DNA of 64,000 nt from Virgibacillus subterraneus (GTDB lineage Bacteria > Bacillota > Bacilli > Bacillales > Amphibacillaceae). Both the position numbers and the translations under genes were made by a program. Below are positions 25,095-34,400 of this stretch, piece after piece. The notes beneath the pieces are model-generated. The model did not search any database, was not told the DNA's origin, and saw only the letters and a list, made by a program, of their open reading frames with translations. Where the stretch lies: contig NZ_FOEH01000001.1 of assembly GCF_900110695.1 (NCBI RefSeq), positions 1,302,001-1,366,000 on the forward strand. The letters run 5' to 3'. Positions within the stretch are counted from its first letter, which is position 1; the number at the start of each line of letters is the position of its first letter.

Positions 25095-25202
25095 ATGGAA
25101 GAATCAACAGAAGAGAGTGCTGAATCGCCAGAAGAAGGTGCTGAATCACCAGAAGAGGGAGCTGAATCGCCAGAAGAAGGTGCAGAATCGACAGAAGAGT
25201 GA
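25095..25202 (+). CDS. Very small acidic repeat protein
   Basis: A 35-residue frame from ATG 25095 consists of near-perfect heptad repeats of the type AESPEEG (three to four copies) flanked by EESTEES and AESTEE. GGGAGG lies 10 bases upstream. The repeat unit is 21 bases at the DNA level. It has no hydrophobic residues except Ala and should be disordered. An overlapping basic frame runs to 25314 but has no ribosome site. Whether it is translated is open. Confidence 0.4.
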   Translation: MEESTEESAESPEEGAESPEEGAESPEEGAESTEE

Positions 25203-25243
25203 GCAAATTCCCGTCTATTCAGCAATAACACATGTGAAACAAA

Positions 25244-25280
25244 GAAAGAGCATTAAATTGCTCAGCAATTCAACGCTCTA
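25244..25280 (-). terminator. Possible terminator of pgi
   Basis: On the minus strand AGAGCGTTGAATTGC, TGA, GCAATTTAATGCTCT; a 15-bp stem with two G-U pairs, followed by TTTCTTT. Confidence 0.6.
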
Positions 25281-25318
25281 TCCTACTGTTTGTCCCCAAA
25301 ACATTACAGCCTAACTAG

Positions 25319-26665
25319 TTACAATCGTTTCTCTAATTTAGTTTTCTCTTCCTCATATCCTGGTTTGCCAAGTAGTGCGAACATATTTTTCTTATAAGCC
25401 TCTACACCAGGCTGATCAAACGGATTAACCCCTAACAGATAACCACTAATTGCACATGCTTTCTCGAAAAAGTAAACTATGTAACCGAATGTGTATGCAT
25501 CAAGTTCTGGTAACTCAATAATAAGGTTGGGGACATTCCCGTCAGTATGTGCCAGTAATGTTCCTTGAAATGCTTTCTCATTGATGTCGTGAATTGTGTT
25601 ACCAGCAAGATAATTAAGCCCATCCGAATTTGCTTCATCTGATTCCAGTGTTATTTCTTGTTTGGACTTATTGACATGTAAGACTGTCTCGAAAAGGTCA
25701 CGTCTTCCGTCCTGGATGTATTGTCCCATCGAGTGAAGGTCTGTCGTAAAGTTGGCTGATGCTGGAAAAATACCTTTTTGATCTTTACCTTCACTTTCAC
25801 CAAACAATTGTTTCCACCATTCAGAAACATATTGGAGGTGTGGTTCATAATTGACAAGCATTTCAACTGTTTTACCTTTATTATATAGTACATTTCGGAC
25901 TGCGGCGTACTGATATGCTGGGTTTTCCGCGAGTGATGGCTCTGCTAAATCGCTCATGGCTGCTTGTGCACCTTGCATCATTTCGTCAATCGATACGCCA
26001 CTAACTGCGATAGGTAACAATCCAACTGCAGTTAGAACAGAATAACGGCCCCCAACATCATCTGGAATAACAAAAGATTCGTAGCCTTCTTCATCGGCAA
26101 CTGTTTTTAATGCGCCTTTCGCTTTATCAGTTGTTGCATAAATTCGCTTTTTGGCTGCATCTTGACCGTATTTTTCCTCTAGAAATTGTTTAAAAATCCG
26201 AAATGCGATAGCAGGTTCAGTTGTCGTTCCACTTTTAGAAATGATATTAATCGATACATCTTTGCCTTCAAGTAAATCGAATAACTCCGCCATATAAGTT
26301 GAACTCATATGGTGGCCAACAAAAATAACCTGGGGTGCCTGCCGTTTATCCTCAGATAGAAGGTTTTGAAAGGAATGGTTAAGCATTTCAATCGCTGCAC
26401 GTGCACCAAGATACGATCCACCAATCCCGATGACAAGTAATATATCAGTGTCTTGTTTTATTTGGTCTGCTGCTGACTTAATTCGGGAAAATTCCTCTTT
26501 GTCATAAGTTTCAGGTAAATCAGTCCACCCTAAAAAGTCATTTCCTGGTCCAGTTTTATTATGTAATGCGTTGTGAGCTGACGTTACATACTCTTGCAAA
26601 TAATTAATTTCGTTTTGACTGAAGAAATCTAGTGCTTTACTGTATGAAAAATTAATATGTGTCAT
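25319..26665 (-). CDS. pgi: Glucose-6-phosphate isomerase
   Basis: Cytoplasmic enzyme interconverting glucose-6-phosphate and fructose-6-phosphate. The 448-residue protein has the bacterial short-form motifs: [46 protein letters not shown] and the C-terminal Lys region [15 protein letters not shown] 26665 follows AAGGAGG and yields [11 protein letters not shown]; the frame continues upstream without support. Neighbours patB, yuzA, yugI and yugO are the same as in B. subtilis. Confidence 0.96.
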   Translation of the reverse strand: MTHINFSYSKALDFFSQNEINYLQEYVTSAHNALHNKTGPGNDFLGWTDLPETYDKEEFSRIKSAADQIKQDTDILLVIGIGGSYLGARAAIEMLNHSFQNLLSEDKRQAPQVIFVGHHMSSTYMAELFDLLEGKDVSINIISKSGTTTEPAIAFRIFKQFLEEKYGQDAAKKRIYATTDKAKGALKTVADEEGYESFVIPDDVGGRYSVLTAVGLLPIAVSGVSIDEMMQGAQAAMSDLAEPSLAENPAYQYAAVRNVLYNKGKTVEMLVNYEPHLQYVSEWWKQLFGESEGKDQKGIFPASANFTTDLHSMGQYIQDGRRDLFETVLHVNKSKQEITLESDEANSDGLNYLAGNTIHDINEKAFQGTLLAHTDGNVPNLIIELPELDAYTFGYIVYFFEKACAISGYLLGVNPFDQPGVEAYKKNMFALLGKPGYEEEKTKLEKRL

Positions 26666-26798
26666 GTTTTCCTCCTTCAATAAGCTTTCATTTTTTACTT
26701 TACCGAAGTGATATTGTGAAATCAAGAATGAGCTTGTATATATTTTAATAAAAGTGAAAAACTAGTGAATAGTACATCAGTAAAGGAGGTTTGTTGAA

Positions 26799-27038
26799 AT
26801 GAGTGGTATACAACGAGCATGTTTAGCATTAACAATAATTGGTGCAATAAATTGGGGACTTATCGGATTATTTCAATTTGACTTAGTCGCTGCAGTTTTT
26901 GGTGGTGGTGAACAGAGTGGAGCATTTGCACGAGTTATTTATACTTTAGTTGGCATAAGTGGTCTGGTAACATTGTCATTATTATTCAAACCAGATGAAG
27001 CTTTTGCTGATCGCCCAGAACCACGTACAGATACTTAA
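26799..27038 (+). CDS. yuzA: DUF378 family membrane protein YuzA
   Basis: The 79-residue protein has the DUF378 signature ALTIIGAINWGLIGLFQFDL followed by a second membrane helix (VIYTLVGISGLVTLSLLF) and a short hydrophilic tail. Function unknown. AAAGGAGG precedes ATG 26799. It is divergent from pgi and convergent with yugI. Confidence 0.88.
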   Translation: MSGIQRACLALTIIGAINWGLIGLFQFDLVAAVFGGGEQSGAFARVIYTLVGISGLVTLSLLFKPDEAFADRPEPRTDT

Positions 27039-27041
27039 AAC

Positions 27042-27105
27042 AAAAAAGAGGCATTTCCAAGTATTGTTGACTATGTCAAAACATACTTGAGAAAGCCTCT
27101 TTTTT
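27042..27105. terminator. Long bidirectional terminator (yuzA / yugI)
   Basis: AAAAAAGAGGC with GCCTCTTTTTT forms the base and CAAGTAT/ATACTTG a second helix; A/T tracts on both sides. Confidence 0.9.
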
Positions 27106-27111
27106 CAATCA

Positions 27112-27492
27112 TTATTTTTTATTATAAGATCCTTCTGACTGTTCAATCCATTCTTCCAGTTTATCTTTTAATGTATTGAATCCAGCGTTATCGTTATCTT
27201 GTTGCTTTGGTGCTTGATTCTTTTGAGGCTTTGGACGGTTCTTAGGTGGTTCTTCTGTAGCACGAATAGATAACGAAAATTTATTATTTTCTTCATCTAC
27301 ATTCAAAACTTTCACTTTTACTTCGTCCCCGGTTGTTAAATGATCATTAATATCTTTAACATACCCATGTGTTACCTCAGAAATATGCACTAACCCTTGG
27401 ATTTCTTCGTCTAATGCAACAAATGCACCATATGGCTGAATTCCTGTAACTTTTCCTTCTAATATCTGACCAGTCTCAAACTTGTCTGACAT
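27112..27492 (-). CDS. yugI: S1-domain RNA-binding protein YugI (general stress protein 13 type)
   Basis: The 126-residue protein has one S1 domain (about residues 5-75: GQILEGKVTGIQPYGAFVAL, GLVHISEVTHGYV, VKVKVLNVDEENNKFSLS) followed by a Pro/Lys/Gln-rich linker and a short acidic helix. It should bind RNA or ribosomes. ATG 27492 has AGGAG nine bases upstream; the in-frame TTG three codons earlier is too close to that site. Located as in B. subtilis beside pgi and yuzA. Confidence 0.88.
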   Translation of the reverse strand: MSDKFETGQILEGKVTGIQPYGAFVALDEEIQGLVHISEVTHGYVKDINDHLTTGDEVKVKVLNVDEENNKFSLSIRATEEPPKNRPKPQKNQAPKQQDNDNAGFNTLKDKLEEWIEQSEGSYNKK

Positions 27493-27600
27493 GCTGAACA
27501 ACTCCTATACTCTATTCGATTCTTTTCACACAATAAAATATTTTAGCATAAATTTCGATTCCAAGCAAAAAATAATAGAAATTTACTGAGGAGTGAGCAA

Positions 27601-28011
27601 ATGGTTCCGATAAATTCAGAAGTTGAAAATAAAATATATCCATTGTATTTTTTGGAAGAACGATTAAAGCCTGAGGGGTTTGTGATTGGTTCAAACTGGG
27701 ACTATGATAAAGGGTATTTTGATATGAAAATTGACGATGATGGTATTTATTATTTTTTAAGGATACCATTCTATGCTGTGGCGGGATCTCTTGATTATCC
27801 TGGTGTAACAGTGCGAGTTGATCAGCCATTTTTACTCGCACATCAGTATCAACGAGGGTTTGATGAAGAAGGAGCTGGTGGGGCGTTACGTGGTGCATTT
27901 GACCAGTTCCAGACGCCAGTAAACGCGGATGCTGATGTACCTGATGACTATGTTGCAACTGGAAAAGAAATCATGAAAAAGGTAGAGCGACTTCTCTTAC
28001 CAGGAAGTTAA
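27601..28011 (+). CDS. yugN: YugN-like family protein
   Basis: The 136-residue cytoplasmic protein matches YugN: an N-terminal LYFLEERLKPEGFVIGSNWD, GYFDMKIDDDGIYYFLRIPF and a helical C-terminus. Function unknown. GAGGAGTGAGCAA precedes ATG 27601. Its last 15 bases overlap the end of the convergent K+ channel gene yugO, with which it is linked in B. subtilis too. Confidence 0.85.
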   Translation: MVPINSEVENKIYPLYFLEERLKPEGFVIGSNWDYDKGYFDMKIDDDGIYYFLRIPFYAVAGSLDYPGVTVRVDQPFLLAHQYQRGFDEEGAGGALRGAFDQFQTPVNADADVPDDYVATGKEIMKKVERLLLPGS

Positions 28012-28995
28012 TGTCAGAAGGATATCCCCTTTATTTAATGTCGTATCTTTTGGAGGGTTGATCACCCAATCGTCATCGCGTATAAAACCAAACAAAAGCT
28101 CTTTTTTGTCCAAGTAAAAAACTATTCCATTTTTAAATGTGGAATTTTCCAGTTGTTCCGGAAGGGCTAAGTGTGAAAATTGCTGGTTGTTTAAGACATT
28201 CAGTACTGTTTCAAATGGTCTTGTGTTTTTAAGGTGATAAAGCTCATGATAAAATAAAGTACTCATGAAATCGTTTGACCTGATAATAGTGTTCGCTCCA
28301 GCACGGATTGCGTTTTCAATTTGTGAAATAGAGAGAACTTCTGCGTTAATTGATACATGTTGATTATTTCCACGAATTGCAACTATTGCCAAAATAGTTG
28401 TAATGTCAGCCTGACGTTCTTTTTTCGTGATGTCGGCAGTTAAAATAACTGACTTGGCCTCCTGAATATTAGCTTGTATTAATGTTGAATCTTCACTTGG
28501 ATCCCCGTGGATAAAGTGAATAGGATAATGCTGATATGGAAGATGATCAAGAGTTCTGTCAATCAGGACAATTTCCTCTTTAGAATCCTTCGTCTCGATC
28601 ATATTCACTAGTTGTCTAGTTCGTTCATTCCACCCAACTATTACAATGTGATCTTCACCTTTAAATTTTACTTTTCCTTTTGATAAATCCTGCTCATGCT
28701 GAATGGTTCCAGCTGATAAAGTCATTATGTAAAATGTAAGAAGCCCACCACCAGAAAGAATAAGCAGTATTGCAATAACTTTTCCAAGAGCTGTTAATGG
28801 TACAAAATCACCGTAACCAACCGTCGCTCCTGTAATAAAAGCCCACCAAATTCCATCAAATACAGATGGGAAAGCAGACGGTTCAACAAGGTGAATAATA
28901 ACCCCAAAAAAAGTCATTACCACAAATATAGATATTAGAAGCCTAACAATAACAGGTAGTCTGAAATAGATATGTTTAAAGTATTCAATACTCAT
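27997..28995 (-). CDS. yugO: Potassium channel YugO (Kch/MthK type)
   Basis: The 332-residue protein has two membrane helices flanking a pore with the selectivity filter TVGYGD (about residues 58-63), followed by a cytoplasmic RCK/TrkA-N domain (IVIVGWNERTRQLVNMI; IHFIHGDPSED). It should conduct K+ outward; B. subtilis YugO drives electrical signalling in biofilms. ATG 28995 is chosen over GTG 29007 because AAGGTG lies nine bases before it. The convergent overlap with yugN leaves no room for a terminator between them. Confidence 0.92.
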   Translation of the reverse strand: MSIEYFKHIYFRLPVIVRLLISIFVVMTFFGVIIHLVEPSAFPSVFDGIWWAFITGATVGYGDFVPLTALGKVIAILLILSGGGLLTFYIMTLSAGTIQHEQDLSKGKVKFKGEDHIVIVGWNERTRQLVNMIETKDSKEEIVLIDRTLDHLPYQHYPIHFIHGDPSEDSTLIQANIQEAKSVILTADITKKERQADITTILAIVAIRGNNQHVSINAEVLSISQIENAIRAGANTIIRSNDFMSTLFYHELYHLKNTRPFETVLNVLNNQQFSHLALPEQLENSTFKNGIVFYLDKKELLFGFIRDDDWVINPPKDTTLNKGDILLTLTSW

Positions 28996-29069
28996 TATAT
29001 ATTGCACCTTAATCCATTAATTATTTTACATACTAGTATGGGCAAAGGTATTAATATTATATACACGAT

Positions 29070-29099
29070 AAAAAAACTCACCGATAGGAGGTGAGTTTT
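29070..29099 (-). terminator. Terminator of the thioredoxin-like gene
   Basis: AAACTCACC, loop GATAGGA, GGTGAGTTT; the long A-run on the plus strand gives the T-tract on the minus strand. Confidence 0.85.
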
Positions 29100-29104
29100 A
29101 CAGG

Positions 29105-29659
29105 TTAGACTTGTTCTAACTTGTGTTTAAGGCTTGTATATACATCCTGCCAAATATCTTTATTGTCACGGAATGACTTGGTCATAAACAGATACATTTC
29201 TTTTGATTTCTCCTCATAATCATCTGCTTCTTTCGGTGGAAGATTATCACGTGCATCATCCAAATATTGCTGAATTGCTTTAGACCTAGGTCCCCATTTT
29301 GCAACTTCATTGCCAGTTTCATCAATAAAAATAAAGATAGGAATAGAACGCGCTTTTCCATTTGTTAAGTATTGATCCATTAACTCCAGATTATCATCTC
29401 GTAAAAGCATTTTCACTGGAATATTAGCCTGTTCTGCAATACGAATTAAGATTGGGATATTTAACATAGCATCGCCACACCAGTCCTCCGTCAATACAAT
29501 TACACGGATGTTCATTTCAGTCAGTTTTTGGAAGAATTTTGTGTCTGCTGGCGGTGTGAAATGATCATAAATATGTAATAAATTTTGTTTATTTTTTTCC
29601 ATTGACTCAATATATGTATCTGGTGTCATACCTTTTTCATACCAATGATTTAAATTCAT
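29105..29659 (-). CDS. Thioredoxin-fold protein (Thioredoxin_9-like)
   Basis: The 184-residue cytoplasmic protein has a thioredoxin-like core with VIVLTEDWCGDAMLNIPIL, where WCGD replaces WCxxC so only one active-site Cys remains, and the cis-Pro strand ARSIPIFIFIDETG. A helical tail follows. The family is thought to act in redox or thiol chemistry without a defined role. ATG 29659 follows AAAGGAG at 10 bases; the longer frame lacks a site. Confidence 0.8.
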   Translation of the reverse strand: MNLNHWYEKGMTPDTYIESMEKNKQNLLHIYDHFTPPADTKFFQKLTEMNIRVIVLTEDWCGDAMLNIPILIRIAEQANIPVKMLLRDDNLELMDQYLTNGKARSIPIFIFIDETGNEVAKWGPRSKAIQQYLDDARDNLPPKEADDYEEKSKEMYLFMTKSFRDNKDIWQDVYTSLKHKLEQV

Positions 29660-29787
29660 TGACGTTACACTCCTTTGTCTGTCTCTTATAAAAGTGTACC
29701 CAATATTTCCTATAGCGTAAACAAAAGTGCTCTTATACATGTTTTTTTGTTATGATTGGTGTGAAAGACTTTAAGGAGGTAGTTTAA

Positions 29788-30846
29788 ATGGAACAAGCAA
29801 ACAGGGATTTTTTGTTGGAGTTATTACATACGCCATCCCCATCAAGTAATGAGATGGCAATACAAAAAAAGTGGATTAATTATGTAAAAGAATTTGCGGA
29901 TGAGATTAGAACTGATAACGCTGGAAATGCTATTGGAGTAATTAATCCAAATGCTTTATTTAAAGTTTTGCTTGCAGGTCATTGTGATGAAATAGCATTA
30001 GTCATTAATCGAATTGACGAAGATGGATTTCTACATTTTGATAAAATGGGCGGGATAAACCCAAAGGCCGCTGTTGGAATGAAGGTTACTGTACTTGGAT
30101 TCAACGAAGAAGTAACAGGCGTTATTGGTGTTAATGCACAGCACCATGGTGGATTAAAAGATGACTTTAGCTTAGAGGATCTGTTTATTGATTGTGGTTA
30201 TAAAACGAAAAATGAAGCTGCAAAATTTGTTCAGATTGGTGATTTGGCTGTCTATAAAACAGAGCCGGAAATATTGATGGATCGTTACGTGGCCGGACGT
30301 GGATTGGATAACCGTACTGGTTCATTCATTGTTGCTGAAGTATTAAAGCGACTTTCAGAAAGAGGGTGCAGTGTGGGTGTATATGCAGCAAGCACTGTAA
30401 ATGAGGAGACAAACATGGGTGGTGCTTATTTTGCCGCTGCCGGTGTTGAACCTACAATGGCTATTGCTTGTGATGTAACATTCTCGACTGATTATCCTGG
30501 TGTCAATAAAAATAAGCATGGAGACATAACTCTTGACGGTGGTCCAGTATTTGCAAAAGGTGCACCAATCAATATTAAAATTAATAGATTGCTTGAAAAA
30601 ACAGCCAGAAAATTAAATATGGCAGTGCAATACGAGTTGACGCCACGTATGACTGGGACAGATGCAGACAGAATGCGTTTGACAGGTCCTGGTGTGCCTG
30701 TCTCATTAGTATCGTTACCATTACGTTACATGCATTCACCTGTGGAAACTTCAAGTTTAAGAGACATTGATGAAGAAATAGAATTGCTTGTAACGATGAT
30801 TGCTGATCTTACTGGTGAAGAAAGCCTTAATCCACTGGAAGACTAA
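29788..30846 (+). CDS. M42 family metallo-aminopeptidase
   Basis: The 352-residue protein shows the M42 two-metal site: LLAGHCDEIALVI (His and Asp), GRGLDNRTG (bridging Asp), STVNEETNMGGA (catalytic Glu and metal Glu), CDVTFSTD (Asp) and RYMHSPVET (His). These cytosolic enzymes form large tetrahedral assemblies and remove N-terminal residues from peptides. Closest to the YsdC/YtoP/FrvX group; the exact specificity cannot be read. AAGGAGGTAG precedes ATG 29788. Confidence 0.88.
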   Translation: MEQANRDFLLELLHTPSPSSNEMAIQKKWINYVKEFADEIRTDNAGNAIGVINPNALFKVLLAGHCDEIALVINRIDEDGFLHFDKMGGINPKAAVGMKVTVLGFNEEVTGVIGVNAQHHGGLKDDFSLEDLFIDCGYKTKNEAAKFVQIGDLAVYKTEPEILMDRYVAGRGLDNRTGSFIVAEVLKRLSERGCSVGVYAASTVNEETNMGGAYFAAAGVEPTMAIACDVTFSTDYPGVNKNKHGDITLDGGPVFAKGAPINIKINRLLEKTARKLNMAVQYELTPRMTGTDADRMRLTGPGVPVSLVSLPLRYMHSPVETSSLRDIDEEIELLVTMIADLTGEESLNPLED

Positions 30847-30864
30847 AATTGTAGTTGGTTATTA

Positions 30865-30899
30865 AATCTCAATCCATTATTATGGGTTGGGATTTTTTT
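30865..30899 (+). terminator. Terminator of the M42 peptidase gene
   Basis: AATCTCAATCCA and TGGGTTGGGATT, 12 bp with G-U pairs, then seven T. The dispersed repeat begins right after it. Confidence 0.85.
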
Positions 30900-30925
30900 G
30901 CAGTTAAGAAAGTATTGTATTCTAA
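30900..30925 (+). repeat. Dispersed two-hairpin repeat, left-end fragment
   Basis: GCAGTTAAGAAAGTATTGTA is the left arm of hairpin 1; the right arm is lost after GTATTC. It directly follows a terminator T-tract. Confidence 0.55.
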
Positions 30926-31430
30926 ATCATAGGCTGAAAGTAACTGTTTGTACTTACTAGGAAAGTGACTTTGTATTCAGATGGGATTAATATTAGCAAT
31001 ATACTATGAATAAAGTAATGCTTTTATGACACTCAGGTGAAGATATCTTGTCAAATCCTTAGTAATCTAGGTTAATTTACGCATTTATTTTTACAGAATT
31101 AGGAAATATTTCCATCGACTTAATATCTCTATACACGCAAGGGTTGTCCAGGGTACTTTTTTGAAATAAATAATCATTAAAATATAGTTCTTTTATCTAA
31201 CAAAAATTCATCGAACATGGTACTTAGTAATCAAATCCTAATTTCATGATATTTGCCGACAAAATATGACAGATTTTTCATAATTATTACAGTACAGTTA
31301 CAATAACAACAAAAGAATTACAAAACAGCTCCACTACAGCTGAGACCTGCACTAAATTTTTTTAGTAAAGGAGGCGAGGGGGAGTTTTTTTGTGTTATTA
31401 CGGTATAAAAAATCAGGAGGAGGAATTAAA
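30926..31430. other. Long upstream region of the protease gene
   Basis: About 500 AT-rich bases with no gene. No clear sigma-A promoter was found. AGCTCCACTACAGCT near 31330 is a short inverted repeat. The length suits a gene controlled by several transition-state regulators, as is usual for Bacillus exoproteases, but no binding site was identified. Confidence 0.4.
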
Positions 31431-34400
31431 TTGCTAAGCAAAAAGCGTCAAACAAGAGCTTTTAGTATTGCGGCAGCCCTATTAATGGTGTTTTCGTTGG
31501 TAGTTCCCGGAATGTCTTATGCAAAGACGAATGGTAACATACATCATTCGGCAAAAGATACGCAAACTGCTGCAAAAGCAAAGGTCAATAATCGTTTATT
31601 AGATCAATTTAAGAATGATGAAAAAGTGACGTTTTTAATTAAGTTTAATGAAAAAGCAGACACGAAGAAAATTGCTAAAGAAGCAAGAAAAAGTGCTGAA
31701 TCTGCAAATATGACAGCAAAAAAAGCTGAATTTGTACAACGTTCTGCTGTAGTATCTGAATTAAAATCTACCACTCTTGAATCACAGTCAAAAGTAAAGC
31801 AATATCTTCAGCAGGAAGCAGATAAGGGAAATGCTGAAAATATTAGGTCGTATTATATAGTTAACGGGATGGCTGTTACAGCTACGAAAGAAGTAGCGAA
31901 AAAGGTAGCTAGCTTTGCTGAAGTTGATAAAATATTACCGAATGAAACCCGTGAACTGTTAACACCGGTTACAAAAGAGGCAAAAAATGCTCCACAGTCT
32001 GAAACTGCTAATATAGAGTGGAATGTTGAGCGTGTTGGAGCTCCTCAGGTTTGGGACATGGGGATTGATGGTTCTGGAACAGTTGTAGCAAGTATTGATA
32101 CAGGTGTTCAGTGGGATCATCCTGCTCTTAAGGAAAAATATCGCGGCTATGATGCAGCTACTGGTGAAGTTGATCATGACTTTAACTGGTTCGATGCTAC
32201 AGCAGGGCAATCAGAACCATTCGATGATCAAGGACATGGTACACACACAATTGGAACAATGGTTGGTGGTGAACCAGATGGATCTAACCAAGTTGGAGTT
32301 GCACCTGGAGCACAGTTTATTTCTGTTAAAGCATTCACTGCAGCAGGTGGAACAGATGCTGACTTATTAGCTGCCGCAGAGTGGATCTTAGCACCAACAG
32401 ATTCAGAAGGAAATGCCCGTGTTGATATGGCGCCAGATGTTGTTAATAACTCATGGGGCGGTGGACCAGGACTTGATGAATGGTACCGCGATGTTGTTAT
32501 AAATTGGCGTGCAGCGGAAATCTTCCCTGAATTTTCTGCTGGTAACACTACTTTATTTAACCCGGGTGGGCCAGGATCAATTGCAACACCAGCAAACTAT
32601 CCTGAATCATTCGCAACAGGAGCAACAGATATCGATGATAATTTAGCTAGTTTTTCATTAGAAGGACCTTCACCATATGATGAGATTAAACCAGATATTT
32701 CAGCTCCTGGAGTTAACATCCGTTCATCCGTTCCAGGTGGCCAATATGAAGGTGGCTGGAATGGAACATCAATGTCAGGTCCTGCAGTATCAGCTGTAGC
32801 AGCGCTGTTACGTCAAGTAGATAGCAGTATTACAGTTGATGAAATGGAACAAATTCTAATGGATACTGCAATCCCATTAACGGATGATGTATATCCTGAA
32901 TCCCCGAATAATGGATTTGGTCATGGTTTGGTAAATGCGTATGATGCAGTATCAGCATTACAGAATGGAATCGGTACAATCGAAGGTCAAGTGACCAAAC
33001 CAGGTGAAGATAATGAAGCACCTACATTCGATCACACTGCACCAGCAGAAACTTACGCTGGCATGGACCTTGATTTGAATGTACAAGTTAGTGATAATAT
33101 CAGCGTTGCATCGGTTGAATTAGATTACCTGGATACAAATGGAGAATGGCAAACTGTCGAAGCCGGACGTGTTTCTGGTGATTATAAAGAAGGCGAATTT
33201 GTAGCCACCATTCCAGGTGGACAAATTGCTGAGGATTCACTGACTTATCAATGGACAATAAACGACTTTGGTGAAAATGAAGTTGTCAGTGAAGAATATT
33301 ATATTGAAGTGAAACCAGGAATTTCTATAGGTTACTCAGAAGACTTTGAAGCTAATCCTATAGGCTGGACATCTTTTGGTGAAATGAACAGCTGGGAATG
33401 GGGAGCACCAACCTCTGGACCTGGAAACGCAGCATCAGGAGAAAATGTATATGCAACAAACCTTGATGGTGAATATGAAAACAATATGAACGCAACGCTT
33501 GTAATGCCGCCAGTTGATTTACCAGAAGGAAATGCTTATTTGCAATTTAATCAATGGCACAATTTAGAGATGTATGCTTCAGGAACAGCTTACGATTTCG
33601 GTCATATCTTTGTCTCGACTGATCAAGAAGAGTGGACACAACTGTTGGAAGTAAAAGGTGAAACAGATGGCTGGGAAAGTGCAGAAGTTGATTTATCTGA
33701 ATATAGCGGCCAACGAGTCTATCTTGGATTTAATGTTACAACAGATGGCAGTGTAACAAGAGAAGGCTGGTATATTGATGATGTAGCATTATCTGATACG
33801 TCACAAAGCAGTGAAGCATCTTTAGGGAAAAAAGGTAACAATAACGGAGTTCGGGGTAATAATGGCCTAGGAGTAATCAAAGCAGATGAAAAAGCTGGAA
33901 TGAAAGAAAAGGTAAATCCAGCTAAAATTAAGCCAGATTTACCAAAAGATAATCCTCCTGCCGAAGAGGACATAATTAATCCTAACTTATTACCGATGAG
34001 CGCGCAAGTAAGTGTATTGGAAAGCGGTCGTTCGGTAATGACTGATCCAGCAACTGGTGAATATTCCTTAAGCCATGCAGCAGGAACTTTTACGTTGAAA
34101 GCTGAATCATATGGATTTGAGTCTGAGGAACAATCTGTAACACTTGAAGCGGATGGAACGGCACAAGCTGATTTCACGCTTGATGAAATTCCTCAAGCGA
34201 CAGTGAGTGGGACAATTACTGATGAAGCAACAGGTGCCCCAATTGAAGGCGCTACTATATTATTGGTAGAGGATGCTAACGTTACACCTGTTGAGACTGA
34301 TGAAAATGGTAATTACTCTATCACAGGATATGAAGGAACCTACACGTTAAAAGTAATGGCAAGAGACTATTATAGTCAGGAAGTGGAAGTAAACCTTGAC

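Noticed and set aside
25117-25314. Basic 65-residue frame overlapping the acidic repeat peptide
   Set aside because: It is the shifted reading of the same 21-bp repeats, starts at a GTG without a ribosome site and ends in low-complexity sequence.
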